Shown: positions 41,998-51,025, counted from the stretch's first letter. The stretch is DNA of 64,000 nt from Arcicella rosea (GCF_014204325.1 NZ_JACHKT010000030.1:1-64000); one strand, 5' to 3'. Made by a program: numbers and translations. The notes: a model not told the origin generated them from the sequence alone.

Positions 41998-43617
41998 TTA
42001 TTTTATCGCTACTGGTTTTGTATAAAAGAAATCTGGACGAATATTAATCATTGCATAAAACCAAGTTCCTGTTTTATTAAAATTGGCGGCTGCAACATCG
42101 GTAGTGGCTTGTCCTTTTGCAAAAGGCATATTGGCGGTTGCCATCATTACAGAATAACCCAGTTCCAGATTGGTGAATTTGTTCATATTATAATTTAATG
42201 TGAAATCAATTTCATTGCCCAAATCTTTACCTACCAATGTTCCATCGCCTCTCGTTGTTGCTTTATTTAAAGCAAATGTGTGGAAATCAGCACCGAGCGT
42301 TAATACGTTTGTGGTATATTTTGCTTTGAAGTAACCATTATTCAATCCGCCCGCTGGTGAATTTGTTCCTACATAAAAGTAGTCCATATATCCCCAGTGT
42401 TTGTGTGGTGTTCCATAAAGTGGGTCAAAACGATTATTTTTTCCCGAAGAACCTTTATAATTATTAGTAGCACTCGAACCGTCATTGCCAGAAAGTACAT
42501 CATAACCTAAAGTAAATGCCCATCTACTTTTTTGGTAAGTTGCCGCCAAAGTATAGTGATAAGCATCCATATCGTTGCCTTCACGGTCTTTACCAGTTTG
42601 TCCGTAATACGCTCCTTGTAAAGCGATTTTTCCAAAACCTGAAGCATTACCTATCGTATGATTTATCATTAATCCATACGTTGTACGACTGCGAGATTGG
42701 TTATAATCGAAAGCATCTGCTGCACTTGAAGCTACGAACCTTCTACCATACACGTAACCTGTTGAAGCATTACCGACAGAGTCTAAACGATAAGCACTGA
42801 AATCATCTTGAAAGAACAATCCCGAGAATTTTGTCTGGTTGAATTTTCTACTGATATAAACACTTTTGAATGATTTATAATCTTGAGAAGCACCATTGGT
42901 CGATGGAGGATTTATCCATGCCAAAGCACCGCCTGTTTTTACTGAGTTCGCTCCGATTCCTCCGCCAACTGTTAAAGGAATTATTCCTGCTGGTGTTGGC
43001 ACTAAAACACCTGTTGAAGTTCTTGTCGTTGGACTTAAATTGGCAGGTACATAACTTGTATTTGTGATTCCGAAAGCATCTGAGTTTTGGTTATAAGCCA
43101 AACCAATATCAAACTGCCAACCATGATGCACACCTTTTAAAAGCACCATATCATGACGGCGAGCTTGTTGTAACCAATCAAGATTACCGATTAAACGAAC
43201 ATCATCATAAATCAATTCTTGACGACCAATTTTGATACTTAATAAATCAATCGCCTTGAATTTAATTGTTGTATCAGCTTTATTAGCCAAAGTTACTTCT
43301 GCCCAACCCTCGTGAAGCATCAATTTCGCTCCGTCGGCATTTGAAATAGAAGAAGCATCTTGTCCCCAAACACGCACATCTTGAATAGCCGCACCAAAAG
43401 TTACTCTATCCCATTTATAACCAAAATTTAATCTTGTTCTTTGAGAAGTAAAAGCCGCTGATTTAGCATCATTTGGCACTAAATTCCCCAAACCGTTTCG
43501 TACCTCAGTACGAGTTCTCATTTGTCCTTGTAATGTGAATTGGGCATTTCCTGAAAATTGGGTAGAAATACCCAACAATAAGCCCAGAGCAAGTTTAGAA
43601 ATGTAATTTTTTTTCAT
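41998..43617 (-). CDS. outer-membrane porin, alginate-export-family-like
   Basis: This 539-residue exported beta-barrel has a signal peptide (SKLALGLLLGISTQFSGNAQ, about residues 6-25 from ATG 43617). Many alternating amphipathic strands follow (for example TLQGQMRTRTEVRNGLG, RLNFGYKWDRVTFGAAIQDVRVWGQDA, LIYDDVRLIGNLDWLQQARRHD), matching the alginate export/porin family. Its place between nitrate transport and siroheme genes suggests that it admits nitrate through the outer membrane; that is inference from context. A longer frame to 43725 runs through the leader hairpin and is rejected. Confidence 0.85.
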   Translation of the reverse strand: MKKNYISKLALGLLLGISTQFSGNAQFTLQGQMRTRTEVRNGLGNLVPNDAKSAAFTSQRTRLNFGYKWDRVTFGAAIQDVRVWGQDASSISNADGAKLMLHEGWAEVTLANKADTTIKFKAIDLLSIKIGRQELIYDDVRLIGNLDWLQQARRHDMVLLKGVHHGWQFDIGLAYNQNSDAFGITNTSYVPANLSPTTRTSTGVLVPTPAGIIPLTVGGGIGANSVKTGGALAWINPPSTNGASQDYKSFKSVYISRKFNQTKFSGLFFQDDFSAYRLDSVGNASTGYVYGRRFVASSAADAFDYNQSRSRTTYGLMINHTIGNASGFGKIALQGAYYGQTGKDREGNDMDAYHYTLAATYQKSRWAFTLGYDVLSGNDGSSATNNYKGSSGKNNRFDPLYGTPHKHWGYMDYFYVGTNSPAGGLNNGYFKAKYTTNVLTLGADFHTFALNKATTRGDGTLVGKDLGNEIDFTLNYNMNKFTNLELGYSVMMATANMPFAKGQATTDVAAANFNKTGTWFYAMINIRPDFFYTKPVAIK

Positions 43618-43665
43618 ACTTTTGTGATTGATTGTGAAATTTTTAACAGAGTTTACGCAATTTCG

Positions 43666-43694
43666 CCCGAACCGAGACCCCCATCTCGTTCGGG
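43666..43694 (-). promoter_or_regulatory. leader hairpin with UGGGGG hexaloop upstream of the porin gene
   Basis: On the minus strand CCCGAA-CGAGA, the hexaloop TGGGGG, then TCTCG and TTCGGG form an 11-bp stem with one bulged base, 49-77 bases before the porin start. Loop sequence and length equal those upstream of nrtA. It is not followed by a T-run in the sense direction, so it is not a plain terminator. Confidence 0.6.
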
Positions 43695-43885
43695 TTTTTC
43701 TTTTGTGATGAGATAGAAACCTCAAAACAGCATAATAGCCACATCGTAATTATTAGCTCATTATTTCAAAAAACTTTTTCCAAGAAAAAAATCTAAACGC
43801 TGATTATAGAATTTTCAATGGATATTGCAGGAAAAACAATTACTTTCCTATCAGACGAATACACTCCCAAATAAGTGCCTAAAGC

Positions 43886-44653
43886 TTATAGCCTACCGCC
43901 TAAAGCCATTTCATCACTAAACTTTTCAATGAATGAAGGATGTAAACTCACTACTTCACCGATAACGATAACAGCAGGATTTGAAATTTGCTGTGCTTTT
44001 ACTGTTTGAGTCATCGTAGAAACTGTTCCAATTGCAAAGTTTACATTTTTGCGAGTGCCGTTTTGAATCACCGCCATTGGCGTTTCGCTCTTTCCATGCG
44101 AAGAAAATACTTCACAAATTTGAGCCAACTTACTCATGCCCATCAAAATCACGACTGTTGCTGAAGACTGAGCCGCCAAAGCTATATCATTTGATAGCGT
44201 TCCTGCTTTGGTTGTTCCCGTAATCACCCAAAAACTTTCTGCAAAACCTCTGGTCGTTACTGGAATGCCTATCGAAGCTGGTGCTGCAATCGCAGAAGTT
44301 ACACCCGACACTACTTCACATTCAATATTAAAATTTCGAGCGTATTCGATTTCTTCAAAACCTCTTCCAAATACAAATGGGTCGCCTCCTTTCAATCTTA
44401 CCACATGACCATACTCTAAAGCTAAGGCTACTATTTTCTGATTAATTTCTTCTTGTGTATAAACATATTTCCCCAAGCGTTTTCCTACATAAATGCGTAA
44501 AGCATTGGGTTTGGCAAACGCTAATAATTCTTCATTAGCAAGTGCATCATATAAAACTACATCCGCCGACTTTATAGCACGTATTCCTTTCATCGTCACC
44601 AAGTCTATGTCACCTGGGCCAGCACCAATTAAAGTTAATCTTGGAATATTCAT
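43886..44653 (-). CDS. cobA: uroporphyrinogen-III C-methyltransferase
   Basis: The enzyme (SUMT, also named sumT) methylates uroporphyrinogen III at C2 and C7 to make precorrin-2, the precursor of siroheme needed by NirB. The 255-residue sequence shows GAGPGDIDLVTMKGIRAI, DVVLYDALAN, IYVGKR, VRLKGGDPFVFGRG and GVTSAIAAPASIGIPVTTRG, the canonical tetrapyrrole methylase motifs. It is the stand-alone form without the oxidase/chelatase (CysG-B) part. It lies between the porin and nirB, in keeping with nitrite reduction. Repeat-like units precede its stop region (43876-43905). Confidence 0.95.
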   Translation of the reverse strand: MNIPRLTLIGAGPGDIDLVTMKGIRAIKSADVVLYDALANEELLAFAKPNALRIYVGKRLGKYVYTQEEINQKIVALALEYGHVVRLKGGDPFVFGRGFEEIEYARNFNIECEVVSGVTSAIAAPASIGIPVTTRGFAESFWVITGTTKAGTLSNDIALAAQSSATVVILMGMSKLAQICEVFSSHGKSETPMAVIQNGTRKNVNFAIGTVSTMTQTVKAQQISNPAVIVIGEVVSLHPSFIEKFSDEMALGGRL

Positions 44654-45050
44654 GTTTTAGTGTTTTATACTTTGTGATACTTGGTAATAAATACTTAGTT
44701 TTAATTCCGATACAAACATGGGGCATAATTGTTAAAAATCAAAATATTTGATTGAAAATTTATTTATTTTGATTAAAAAATTGCAAAATCATAAAAAATA
44801 GGTTTAAATTTGAATGCAAAGTAAGTGTTTTTACGTTTTTTATACAAAAATAGGTTTATAATTATAGTACAATATCTGATAGTTATATTTTTTATAAAAA
44901 TAGTTACAAATACTCAATTTTAGCATTCAATACAGAATCATCTTATCATATTTTATAATAAATACTTAATACCAATTAAGTCAATAAAAACTAAGACATT
45001 CTGTATAAGTATTAATCATCAAAAATGTTAATCGTAATCTTGTATCATTT
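44654..45050. other. divergent regulatory region between cobA and nirB
   Basis: The 397-bp AT-rich interval contains TAAATTTG (44805-44812, plus strand, matching TAnnTTTG) and a dyad ACTTAAT-ACCA-ATTAAGT at 44964-44981. A wider pair, TACAGAAT (44931-44938) and ATTCTGTA (44998-45005), encloses it. These are candidate operators for the nearby NarL-type regulator. No gene was recognised. Confidence 0.45.
44964..44981. promoter_or_regulatory. candidate operator dyad upstream of nirB
   Basis: ACTTAAT and ATTAAGT face each other across ACCA, about 70-87 bp before the nirB start, inside a larger TACAGAAT/ATTCTGTA pair. Symmetry and position suggest a binding site for a dimeric regulator; no identity is claimed. 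Confidence 0.4.
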
Positions 45051-47555
45051 ATGAAAAAGAAAATTGTCGTAGTGGGGAACGGCATGGTCGGTTATAAGTT
45101 TTGTGAAAAACTTATCTCAAAAGATGTGTCTAAAAGTTTTGATTTGGTCGTATTTGGCGAAGAATCTCGCCCTGCTTACGACCGAGTACATTTGTCGGAG
45201 TACTTCGCAGGAAAAACCGCAGAAGACCTGACGATGGCACCAAGTAGTTGGTACAAAGAAAATGGCATTACTCTTTATCTTTCCGACCCAGTGGTTGACA
45301 TCAACAGAGAGGAAAAAATGGTGCGTTCGCACCATGGAATCGTAGAAAATTACGATTATTTGGTATTAGCCACAGGTTCAGCCGCTTTTGTTCCGCCGAT
45401 TCCGGGTGTTGAAAAAGATGGAGTATTTGTATATAGAACCATCGAAGATTTAGATTTGATGCAGTCGCACGCCAAAAAAGCTAAAAAAGGAGCCGTAATT
45501 GGTGGTGGTTTATTGGGCTTAGAAGCGGCAAAAGCTTTATTAGATTTAGGATTAGAAGAAACGCACGTTATCGAATTTGCTCCGAGATTAATGCCCAGAC
45601 AAATTGATGAAGCAGGTTCAAAAACACTTCAATCGAAATTAGAAGGCTTAGGATTACAAATTCATTTAAGTAAAAATACTCAAGAAATCACTGGAAATGG
45701 CGTAATCGAAAGTATGAAATTTGCTGATGGCTCAGTCCTTGAGGTTGATATGTTGGTGATTTCGGCAGGTATTAAACCACGTGACGAAGTAGCTAAAATT
45801 GCAGGCTTGGAAGTGGGTACTCGTGGCGGAATTATTGTAAACGATAAACTTCAAACTTCTGACCCCAACATTTTTGCGATTGGTGAATGTGCTTTGGCTC
45901 ATCAGATGATTTATGGTTTGGTAGCTCCTGGCTATGAAATGGCAGAAGTAGTTGCTACTTCAATCGTTGGTGGAGAAAAGGAATTCAAGCCTTTTGATAT
46001 GTCCACTAAATTAAAATTAATCGGTATCGACGTAGCCAGTTTCGGGGATGCTTTTATTCAAGAACCCAATGCTCAAACGATTGTATTTGAAAATACGGCA
46101 AAAGGAATTTATAAACGCATTAATATTTCAAACGATGGCAAGTATTTATTAGGTGGTGTTTTGGTAGGCGATGCAGAGCAATATAATATGCTTTTGCAGA
46201 ACACAAAAAACAAAACGCTTTTACCTGCCGACCCAGAAGATTTGATGTTGGGTTCAAGAGGAGGTGCAGAACAGGCAAGTTCGGGCGTAATGGCTTTGCC
46301 AGATGAAGCTTTAATTTGTTCATGCGAAGCAGTAACCAAAGGAAATATTTGCCATGAAATCATCGAAAATAAAGTAACTACGCTTGATGGCATCAAAAAA
46401 TGCACAAAAGCGGGTACAGGTTGTGGCGGTTGTGTGCCAATGGTGAAAGATTTGATTAATGAAACGATGAAATCGCAAGGCGTTTTTGTAAGAAATATTC
46501 TTTGCGAGCACTTCGATTATACTCGTCAGGAATTATTTGATTTGGTGAAAATCAAAGGCTTCAAAACTTATGACGACGTTCTGGACAATTTAGGAAAGGG
46601 AGATGGTTGCGAAGTTTGTAAACCTGCGGTAGCGTCTATCATTGCCAGTTTATGGAATGAAATGATTTTGGAAAAAAATGCTACCGTTCAAGATTCTAAC
46701 GACCGTTTTTTGGCAAATATCCAAAAAAATGGTACTTATTCGGTTGTTCCAAGAATTCCTGGCGGAGAAATTACGCCTGAAAAACTCATTGTTATCGGAC
46801 AGGTTGCTCTAAAATATAATCTCTATACAAAAATCACAGGCGGACAAAGAATTGATTTATTCGGGGCTCACGTTAGCGACTTACCAGATATTTGGGAAGA
46901 ATTAGTTAACGCAGGTTTCGAGTCTGGTCATGCTTACGGAAAATCTTTAAGAACCGTAAAATCTTGCGTAGGCTCTACTTGGTGCCGTTTTGGAGTACAA
47001 GATGCCGTTTCGTTTTCTATCGAAGTTGAAGAACGTTACCGTGGTTTGCGTTCTCCGCACAAATTAAAATCTGCGGTTTCGGGCTGTACTCGTGAATGTG
47101 CCGAAGCTCAATCAAAAGATTTCGGAATTATTGCTACTGAAAAAGGCTGGAATTTGTACGTCTGCGGAAATGGAGGCGTAAAACCTCGTCATGCTGAATT
47201 ATTAGCGACAGATATTGATTCAGCAACTTGCTTGAAGTACATCGACCGTTTCTTGATGTTTTATATCAAAACTGCCGAACCGCTTACTCGTACAGCTCCA
47301 TGGTTAGATAAAATGGAAGGTGGCATCAATTATTTAAAATCAGTCATTATCGACGATGCACTTGGCATGAATGCCCAGTTCGAGCAGGAAATGCAGTTTT
47401 TGGTAGAAACCTACAAATGCGAATGGAAAGAAGTAGTGACCAATCCAGCACTCCGCAAGCGTTTCACGCACTTTGTGAATGCTCCGAAAATGAAAGACCC
47501 TTATGCCAAGTTTGAACCCATGCGTGAGCAAGTCAAAGCAGCAGAATGGAAGTAA
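45051..47555 (+). CDS. nirB: nitrite reductase [NAD(P)H] large subunit
   Basis: NirB reduces nitrite to ammonium in the cytoplasm. The 834-residue protein has an N-terminal FAD/NAD reductase (VVVGNGMVGYKF, APSSWYKENGITLYL, GGGLLGLEAAKALLDLG). A BFD-like [2Fe-2S] domain follows near 420-480 (LICSCEAVTKGN, GTGCGGC). The nitrite/sulfite reductase part carries siroheme-[4Fe-4S] cysteines in CVGSTWC (about 639-645) and CTREC (about 682-686). Length and order are those of a complete NirB. It is followed by nirD on the same strand, and cobA next door supplies the siroheme precursor. Confidence 0.97.
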   Translation: MKKKIVVVGNGMVGYKFCEKLISKDVSKSFDLVVFGEESRPAYDRVHLSEYFAGKTAEDLTMAPSSWYKENGITLYLSDPVVDINREEKMVRSHHGIVENYDYLVLATGSAAFVPPIPGVEKDGVFVYRTIEDLDLMQSHAKKAKKGAVIGGGLLGLEAAKALLDLGLEETHVIEFAPRLMPRQIDEAGSKTLQSKLEGLGLQIHLSKNTQEITGNGVIESMKFADGSVLEVDMLVISAGIKPRDEVAKIAGLEVGTRGGIIVNDKLQTSDPNIFAIGECALAHQMIYGLVAPGYEMAEVVATSIVGGEKEFKPFDMSTKLKLIGIDVASFGDAFIQEPNAQTIVFENTAKGIYKRINISNDGKYLLGGVLVGDAEQYNMLLQNTKNKTLLPADPEDLMLGSRGGAEQASSGVMALPDEALICSCEAVTKGNICHEIIENKVTTLDGIKKCTKAGTGCGGCVPMVKDLINETMKSQGVFVRNILCEHFDYTRQELFDLVKIKGFKTYDDVLDNLGKGDGCEVCKPAVASIIASLWNEMILEKNATVQDSNDRFLANIQKNGTYSVVPRIPGGEITPEKLIVIGQVALKYNLYTKITGGQRIDLFGAHVSDLPDIWEELVNAGFESGHAYGKSLRTVKSCVGSTWCRFGVQDAVSFSIEVEERYRGLRSPHKLKSAVSGCTRECAEAQSKDFGIIATEKGWNLYVCGNGGVKPRHAELLATDIDSATCLKYIDRFLMFYIKTAEPLTRTAPWLDKMEGGINYLKSVIIDDALGMNAQFEQEMQFLVETYKCEWKEVVTNPALRKRFTHFVNAPKMKDPYAKFEPMREQVKAAEWK

Positions 47556-47578
47556 ATCACTCAATCACAATTACGACA

Positions 47579-47926
47579 ATGATAGCAGAACAAACCATCA
47601 CTTGGCACGTAGCGTGCAGTGTTGAAGATATTCCAGAAAACGGCGGAGCTTGTGCCTTAATCGAAAACGAGCAAATTGCCATCTATAATTTTACTCGCAG
47701 AGGCGAATGGTACGCCACTCAAAATTTATGTCCGCATCGCCAACAAATGGCTTTGTCAAGAGGCATGATTGGCTCGACTGGTGCAGATAATGAACCAAAA
47801 GTTGCTTGTCCTTTCCATAAAAAAACGTTCTCATTGAAATCTGGCGAATGTTTAACTGGCGATGAATACAGCATCAAAACCTATCCTGTAAAGGTTGAAA
47901 ATGGACAAGTATTTGTTGGAGTCTAG
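47579..47926 (+). CDS. nirD: nitrite reductase small subunit (Rieske-type)
   Basis: NirD is the small partner of NirB. From the ATG at 47579 it has 115 residues with a Rieske-like fold. Unlike many NirD proteins that lack the cluster ligands, this one keeps CPHR (Cys51, His53) and CPFHKKTF (Cys77, His80), so it may hold a [2Fe-2S] cluster. It follows nirB by 23 bp; an alternative ATG at 47546 would overlap nirB by 10 bp. A strong hairpin follows at 47932-47985. Confidence 0.93.
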   Translation: MIAEQTITWHVACSVEDIPENGGACALIENEQIAIYNFTRRGEWYATQNLCPHRQQMALSRGMIGSTGADNEPKVACPFHKKTFSLKSGECLTGDEYSIKTYPVKVENGQVFVGV

Positions 47927-47931
47927 CAAAA

Positions 47932-47985
47932 AGATTTTACAAATTGATATTCACAAACTTTACTAATTATCAATTTGTAAAATCT
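47932..47985. terminator. 18-bp inverted repeat downstream of nirBD
   Basis: AGATTTTACAAATTGATA (47932-47949) and its exact complement (47968-47985) enclose an 18-nt loop, 5 bp after the nirD stop. The following sequence is only moderately T-rich. It probably ends or protects the nirBD mRNA. Confidence 0.7.
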
Positions 47986-48088
47986 CATTACATAATTTTT
48001 TAAAGATTTTTTTTCAACAATCTCATAATCAGCAAATTACTTGAAAACTATAAATGATTTTTTCCGAAAGTTTGGTATATTTCAAGTT

Positions 48089-49567
48089 ATGAAGCCACTT
48101 GATAGTCAAATTTTCAACAGACTTACTCGCCTCTATGTGATTGCCCTCACGATGGTGGCGTTGCTTTCTATGTCTGGACAAATTATTATTCAAGTATTTC
48201 TGAATTCGTTGATTGATGATTCTCATGTGGTGAATATTGCCGGGCGACAAAGAATGCTGAGCCAAAGGCTTTCAAAAACGGCAATTCTGTTATGTCATCC
48301 AGATATTTTTCAGGCAGATGCGGAGTATTATTCAGGAGATCTAAAAGAAATTATTGCTTTATGGAAGCAGAGCCACGAAGGATTAAAAAATAAAAATTTA
48401 ACCACAGAAGGTAAGGTTTATACCGTAAGAAATAGTCCTAAAATTGATAGCATGTTCAAAGAAATAGACCCTATTTTCAGAACTATTCTATCAAACGCTA
48501 AATTAATCAGTGAACGCATCAATAAACCTCTGGCAAATCAGGACGAAACGATGCAGGCTGCATTACATCAAGTATTGGTCAACGAAAGGCTTTTTCTGAA
48601 AATGATGAACAAAATTGTTTTCCAGTATGATTTAGAATCAAGATCAAGGGTTAATTTGACCAAAAATATTGAGCTGTTTTTATTCCTTGTTTTATTCAGC
48701 ATTCTTATTTTGGAAGGAATAGTTATCTTCCGCCCGATTGCTAATTATATTCGACTTGTCATCAAAAAATTGACAGATTCGGAAAGTGTATTACTCCAAA
48801 CCAATGAAACGCTTCTCAAAACGCAACAAGCTTTGGTACAAGCTACAGAAGAGAAGTTTAAATTACAATTAGCCGAAGAAAAAGTACGTTCTGCTTCCTT
48901 GATGGAAGGACAAGAAATGGAACGCAAAAGATTAGCCAGAGAATTACACGATGGAATCGGACAAATGTTGACGGGTTTACGATTGCATGGCGAAAAAGTA
49001 AAAAGCTTTTCATTCATCAATCCTAAACAAGATAAATCGTTTGATGAATTACAAAAGCTGATTCAAGAAACCATTGAAGCAACTAGAACTGTGGCATTTA
49101 ATTTAGCCCCATCTGTGCTGAGCGATTTTGGCGTAATGCCAGCCATCAGAATCTTGACGGAACAAGTAACCAAAATGTCGGGTATTAGTATTGAATTTCA
49201 AGAAAAGAAAATTCAACGATTACCAGAAGGAGTAGAAGTTTGTCTTTATAGAATCACGCAAGAAGCGATTCATAATGCAGTAAAATATTCAAAGTCGGAA
49301 AAAATAAAAGTAGAAATGGCAGAGAATGAGGGTTCCATTCGATTAACCATTGCTGATAATGGAATTGGTTTCGACTTACCAACTATCCGAAAATCTTTGG
49401 GTGGTAGTGGTTTAAAAAATATGCAAACAAGAGCCGAATTATTAAATGGTACTTGCAAAATTCAATCAAAAATAGGAAAAGGAACTAGCATTATAGTGAC
49501 GATTCCAATAACCACCAACAACAAACTAATTACTAAGCGGAGAAAAAATACTGAGCGAGTATCCTAG
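48089..49567 (+). CDS. sensor histidine kinase with NarX/PilJ-type input domain
   Basis: The 492-residue membrane kinase probably senses nitrate or nitrite. A first membrane helix (about 14-38) is followed by the periplasmic PilJ/NarX-like segment VVNIAGRQRMLSQRLSK (49-65), which resembles the nitrate-binding P-box region. A second helix (LFLFLVLFSILILEGIVIF) follows, then a coiled coil, HisKA_3 with ELHDGIGQ (phospho-His near 286), and a HATPase domain (ADNGIGFDL, GSGLKNMQTRAELL). ATG 48089 is preferred over TTG 48041. The NarL-type regulator follows 111 bp downstream, and nirBD lies just before. The ligand is inferred from motif plus context. Confidence 0.9.
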   Translation: MKPLDSQIFNRLTRLYVIALTMVALLSMSGQIIIQVFLNSLIDDSHVVNIAGRQRMLSQRLSKTAILLCHPDIFQADAEYYSGDLKEIIALWKQSHEGLKNKNLTTEGKVYTVRNSPKIDSMFKEIDPIFRTILSNAKLISERINKPLANQDETMQAALHQVLVNERLFLKMMNKIVFQYDLESRSRVNLTKNIELFLFLVLFSILILEGIVIFRPIANYIRLVIKKLTDSESVLLQTNETLLKTQQALVQATEEKFKLQLAEEKVRSASLMEGQEMERKRLARELHDGIGQMLTGLRLHGEKVKSFSFINPKQDKSFDELQKLIQETIEATRTVAFNLAPSVLSDFGVMPAIRILTEQVTKMSGISIEFQEKKIQRLPEGVEVCLYRITQEAIHNAVKYSKSEKIKVEMAENEGSIRLTIADNGIGFDLPTIRKSLGGSGLKNMQTRAELLNGTCKIQSKIGKGTSIIVTIPITTNNKLITKRRKNTERVS

Positions 49568-49678
49568 CGTTTAAGTTGAATATCTTAAAAAAAAATGATA
49601 AATTCAACATTAAAAGCATTATAAAACGCTGGTAATAAGTATTTTAAAATTACTCTCTGTATATAATCAACAAAAATT

Positions 49679-50323
49679 ATGAACCCAATTACAGTATTAT
49701 TAGCAGATGATCACGACGTTGTCAGAAAAGGGATGAAAATGCTCTTGGAAGACGAAGAAGGCGTGAAAGTAATCGGAGAAGCGTCTGATGGTTTAGACGC
49801 CATCGAGAAAGTAAAAGCGTTGTCGCCCAATGTTGTTATTTTGGATTTAACAATGCCTAAAATGACTGGCATAGAAGCAGCCAAAATTATTTCAGAAGAA
49901 TATCCTGATGTACGCATTCTTATTTTTTCAATGCACAACAACCGTGAATACATCATCAATTCCGTTGAAAATGGTGCAAGTGGTTACTTGCTAAAAGATA
50001 CTGGTAAAGAAGAACTCATGCGTGCCATTAATGTGGTTTCGGAAGGAAGAAAGTATTTTCCACCAGAAATTTCAGAAGTAATTATTGACGAACTTCTTTC
50101 AAAAAACTCTGGAAATCAGCCTGATACGAGCAGACCGATTTTCCAAAAAATCACGCCAAAAGAAAAACAAATCCTTGAACATATCGTGCAAGGCTACAAC
50201 AGCCGAGAAATCGCTGATAAATTATTCTTGAGTATTCGTACTGTTGATAACCACCGTGCGAACATGATGAAGAAAACAAAAGCAAAAAATACCGCAGATT
50301 TAGTAAAAATGGCAATTGGATAA
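49679..50323 (+). CDS. NarL/FixJ-type response regulator
   Basis: The 214-residue regulator has a receiver domain (acidic pocket DDHD at 10-13, phospho-acceptor Asp56 in VVILDLTMP, conserved Lys in LLKDTGKEE). A C-terminal LuxR-type helix-turn-helix follows (LTPKEKQILEHIVQGYNSREIADKLFLSIRTVDNHRANMMKK). It is the cognate partner of the upstream kinase and is expected to control the nitrate genes. Its stop codon directly abuts that of the converging AlkD-like gene (50323/50324), leaving no room for a separate terminator. Confidence 0.93.
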   Translation: MNPITVLLADDHDVVRKGMKMLLEDEEGVKVIGEASDGLDAIEKVKALSPNVVILDLTMPKMTGIEAAKIISEEYPDVRILIFSMHNNREYIINSVENGASGYLLKDTGKEELMRAINVVSEGRKYFPPEISEVIIDELLSKNSGNQPDTSRPIFQKITPKEKQILEHIVQGYNSREIADKLFLSIRTVDNHRANMMKKTKAKNTADLVKMAIG

Positions 50324-51025
50324 TTAGCGTTTCAAATACGACAAACGTTTCTTTTCATCCATTTTTTCAATCGCATAACGAATCATCGTTCTGGGCATTT
50401 TTGAAAGATTTTCTTCTAAAAATTCTTCTAACGCTAACTCATCTCGTTTACCAATTTCTCTTAACATCCATCCGCACGCTTTGTGCATCAAATCGTGCGG
50501 ATGATTAAGGAAATACTCCGAAAGTTTGAAGCAGTCTAAAAACTGACCTTTCCGAATAAAAGCTATCGTAGAAACTACGGCAATTCGTTCAGACCACAAG
50601 TGTTTACTTGCTGCTAAATCATACAATACTTGTCTGTCTTTATTCAATAAAAACTCGCCCAAAATTTTGTAGCAAGAACAATCTACTAAATCCCAATTGT
50701 TGATTTTTGAGACATTGCTCAAATAAAAATCCACAATTTCGCTTCTTTCTTCTTCGGATTTAGTTTTTTGGAATTTTTCTACTAAAATCATCAAACCCGT
50801 AAAACGAAATTCATGTATTTTATCGTCTAATAAAATCTGAATATCCGCAAGTGTAATTACTTTCCAGAACTCTTTTACCAAAGTTCTTACTTCAGGATTG
50901 GTAATGCCGATAAAAATATCGCCTTCGCCGTATTGCCCTTCGCCTGTTTTGAAAAAACGAGCCGTTTGTATCGCTCTTTCAGGATTAGCGAGGTTTAGGA
51001 GTACTTGTTTGAGATTGGCTAACAT
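50324..51025 (-). CDS. DNA alkylation repair protein (AlkD-like)
   Basis: The 233-residue all-helical protein belongs to the HEAT-like-repeat DNA glycosylase group of AlkC/AlkD. Recognisable phrases include FIGITNPEVRTLVKEFWK, WDLVDCSCYKILGEFLL, SERIAVVSTIAFIRKGQFLDCF and HDLMHKACGWMLREIGKRDE; the last two match the alkylation-repair consensus closely. It would excise alkylated bases such as N3- and N7-methylpurines. It is a single gene that converges tail-to-tail with the response regulator. Confidence 0.88.
   Translation of the reverse strand: MLANLKQVLLNLANPERAIQTARFFKTGEGQYGEGDIFIGITNPEVRTLVKEFWKVITLADIQILLDDKIHEFRFTGLMILVEKFQKTKSEEERSEIVDFYLSNVSKINNWDLVDCSCYKILGEFLLNKDRQVLYDLAASKHLWSERIAVVSTIAFIRKGQFLDCFKLSEYFLNHPHDLMHKACGWMLREIGKRDELALEEFLEENLSKMPRTMIRYAIEKMDEKKRLSYLKR

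Noticed and set aside
43618-43725. N-terminal extension of the porin
   Set aside because: It translates the leader hairpin and would bury the signal peptide that begins at ATG 43617.
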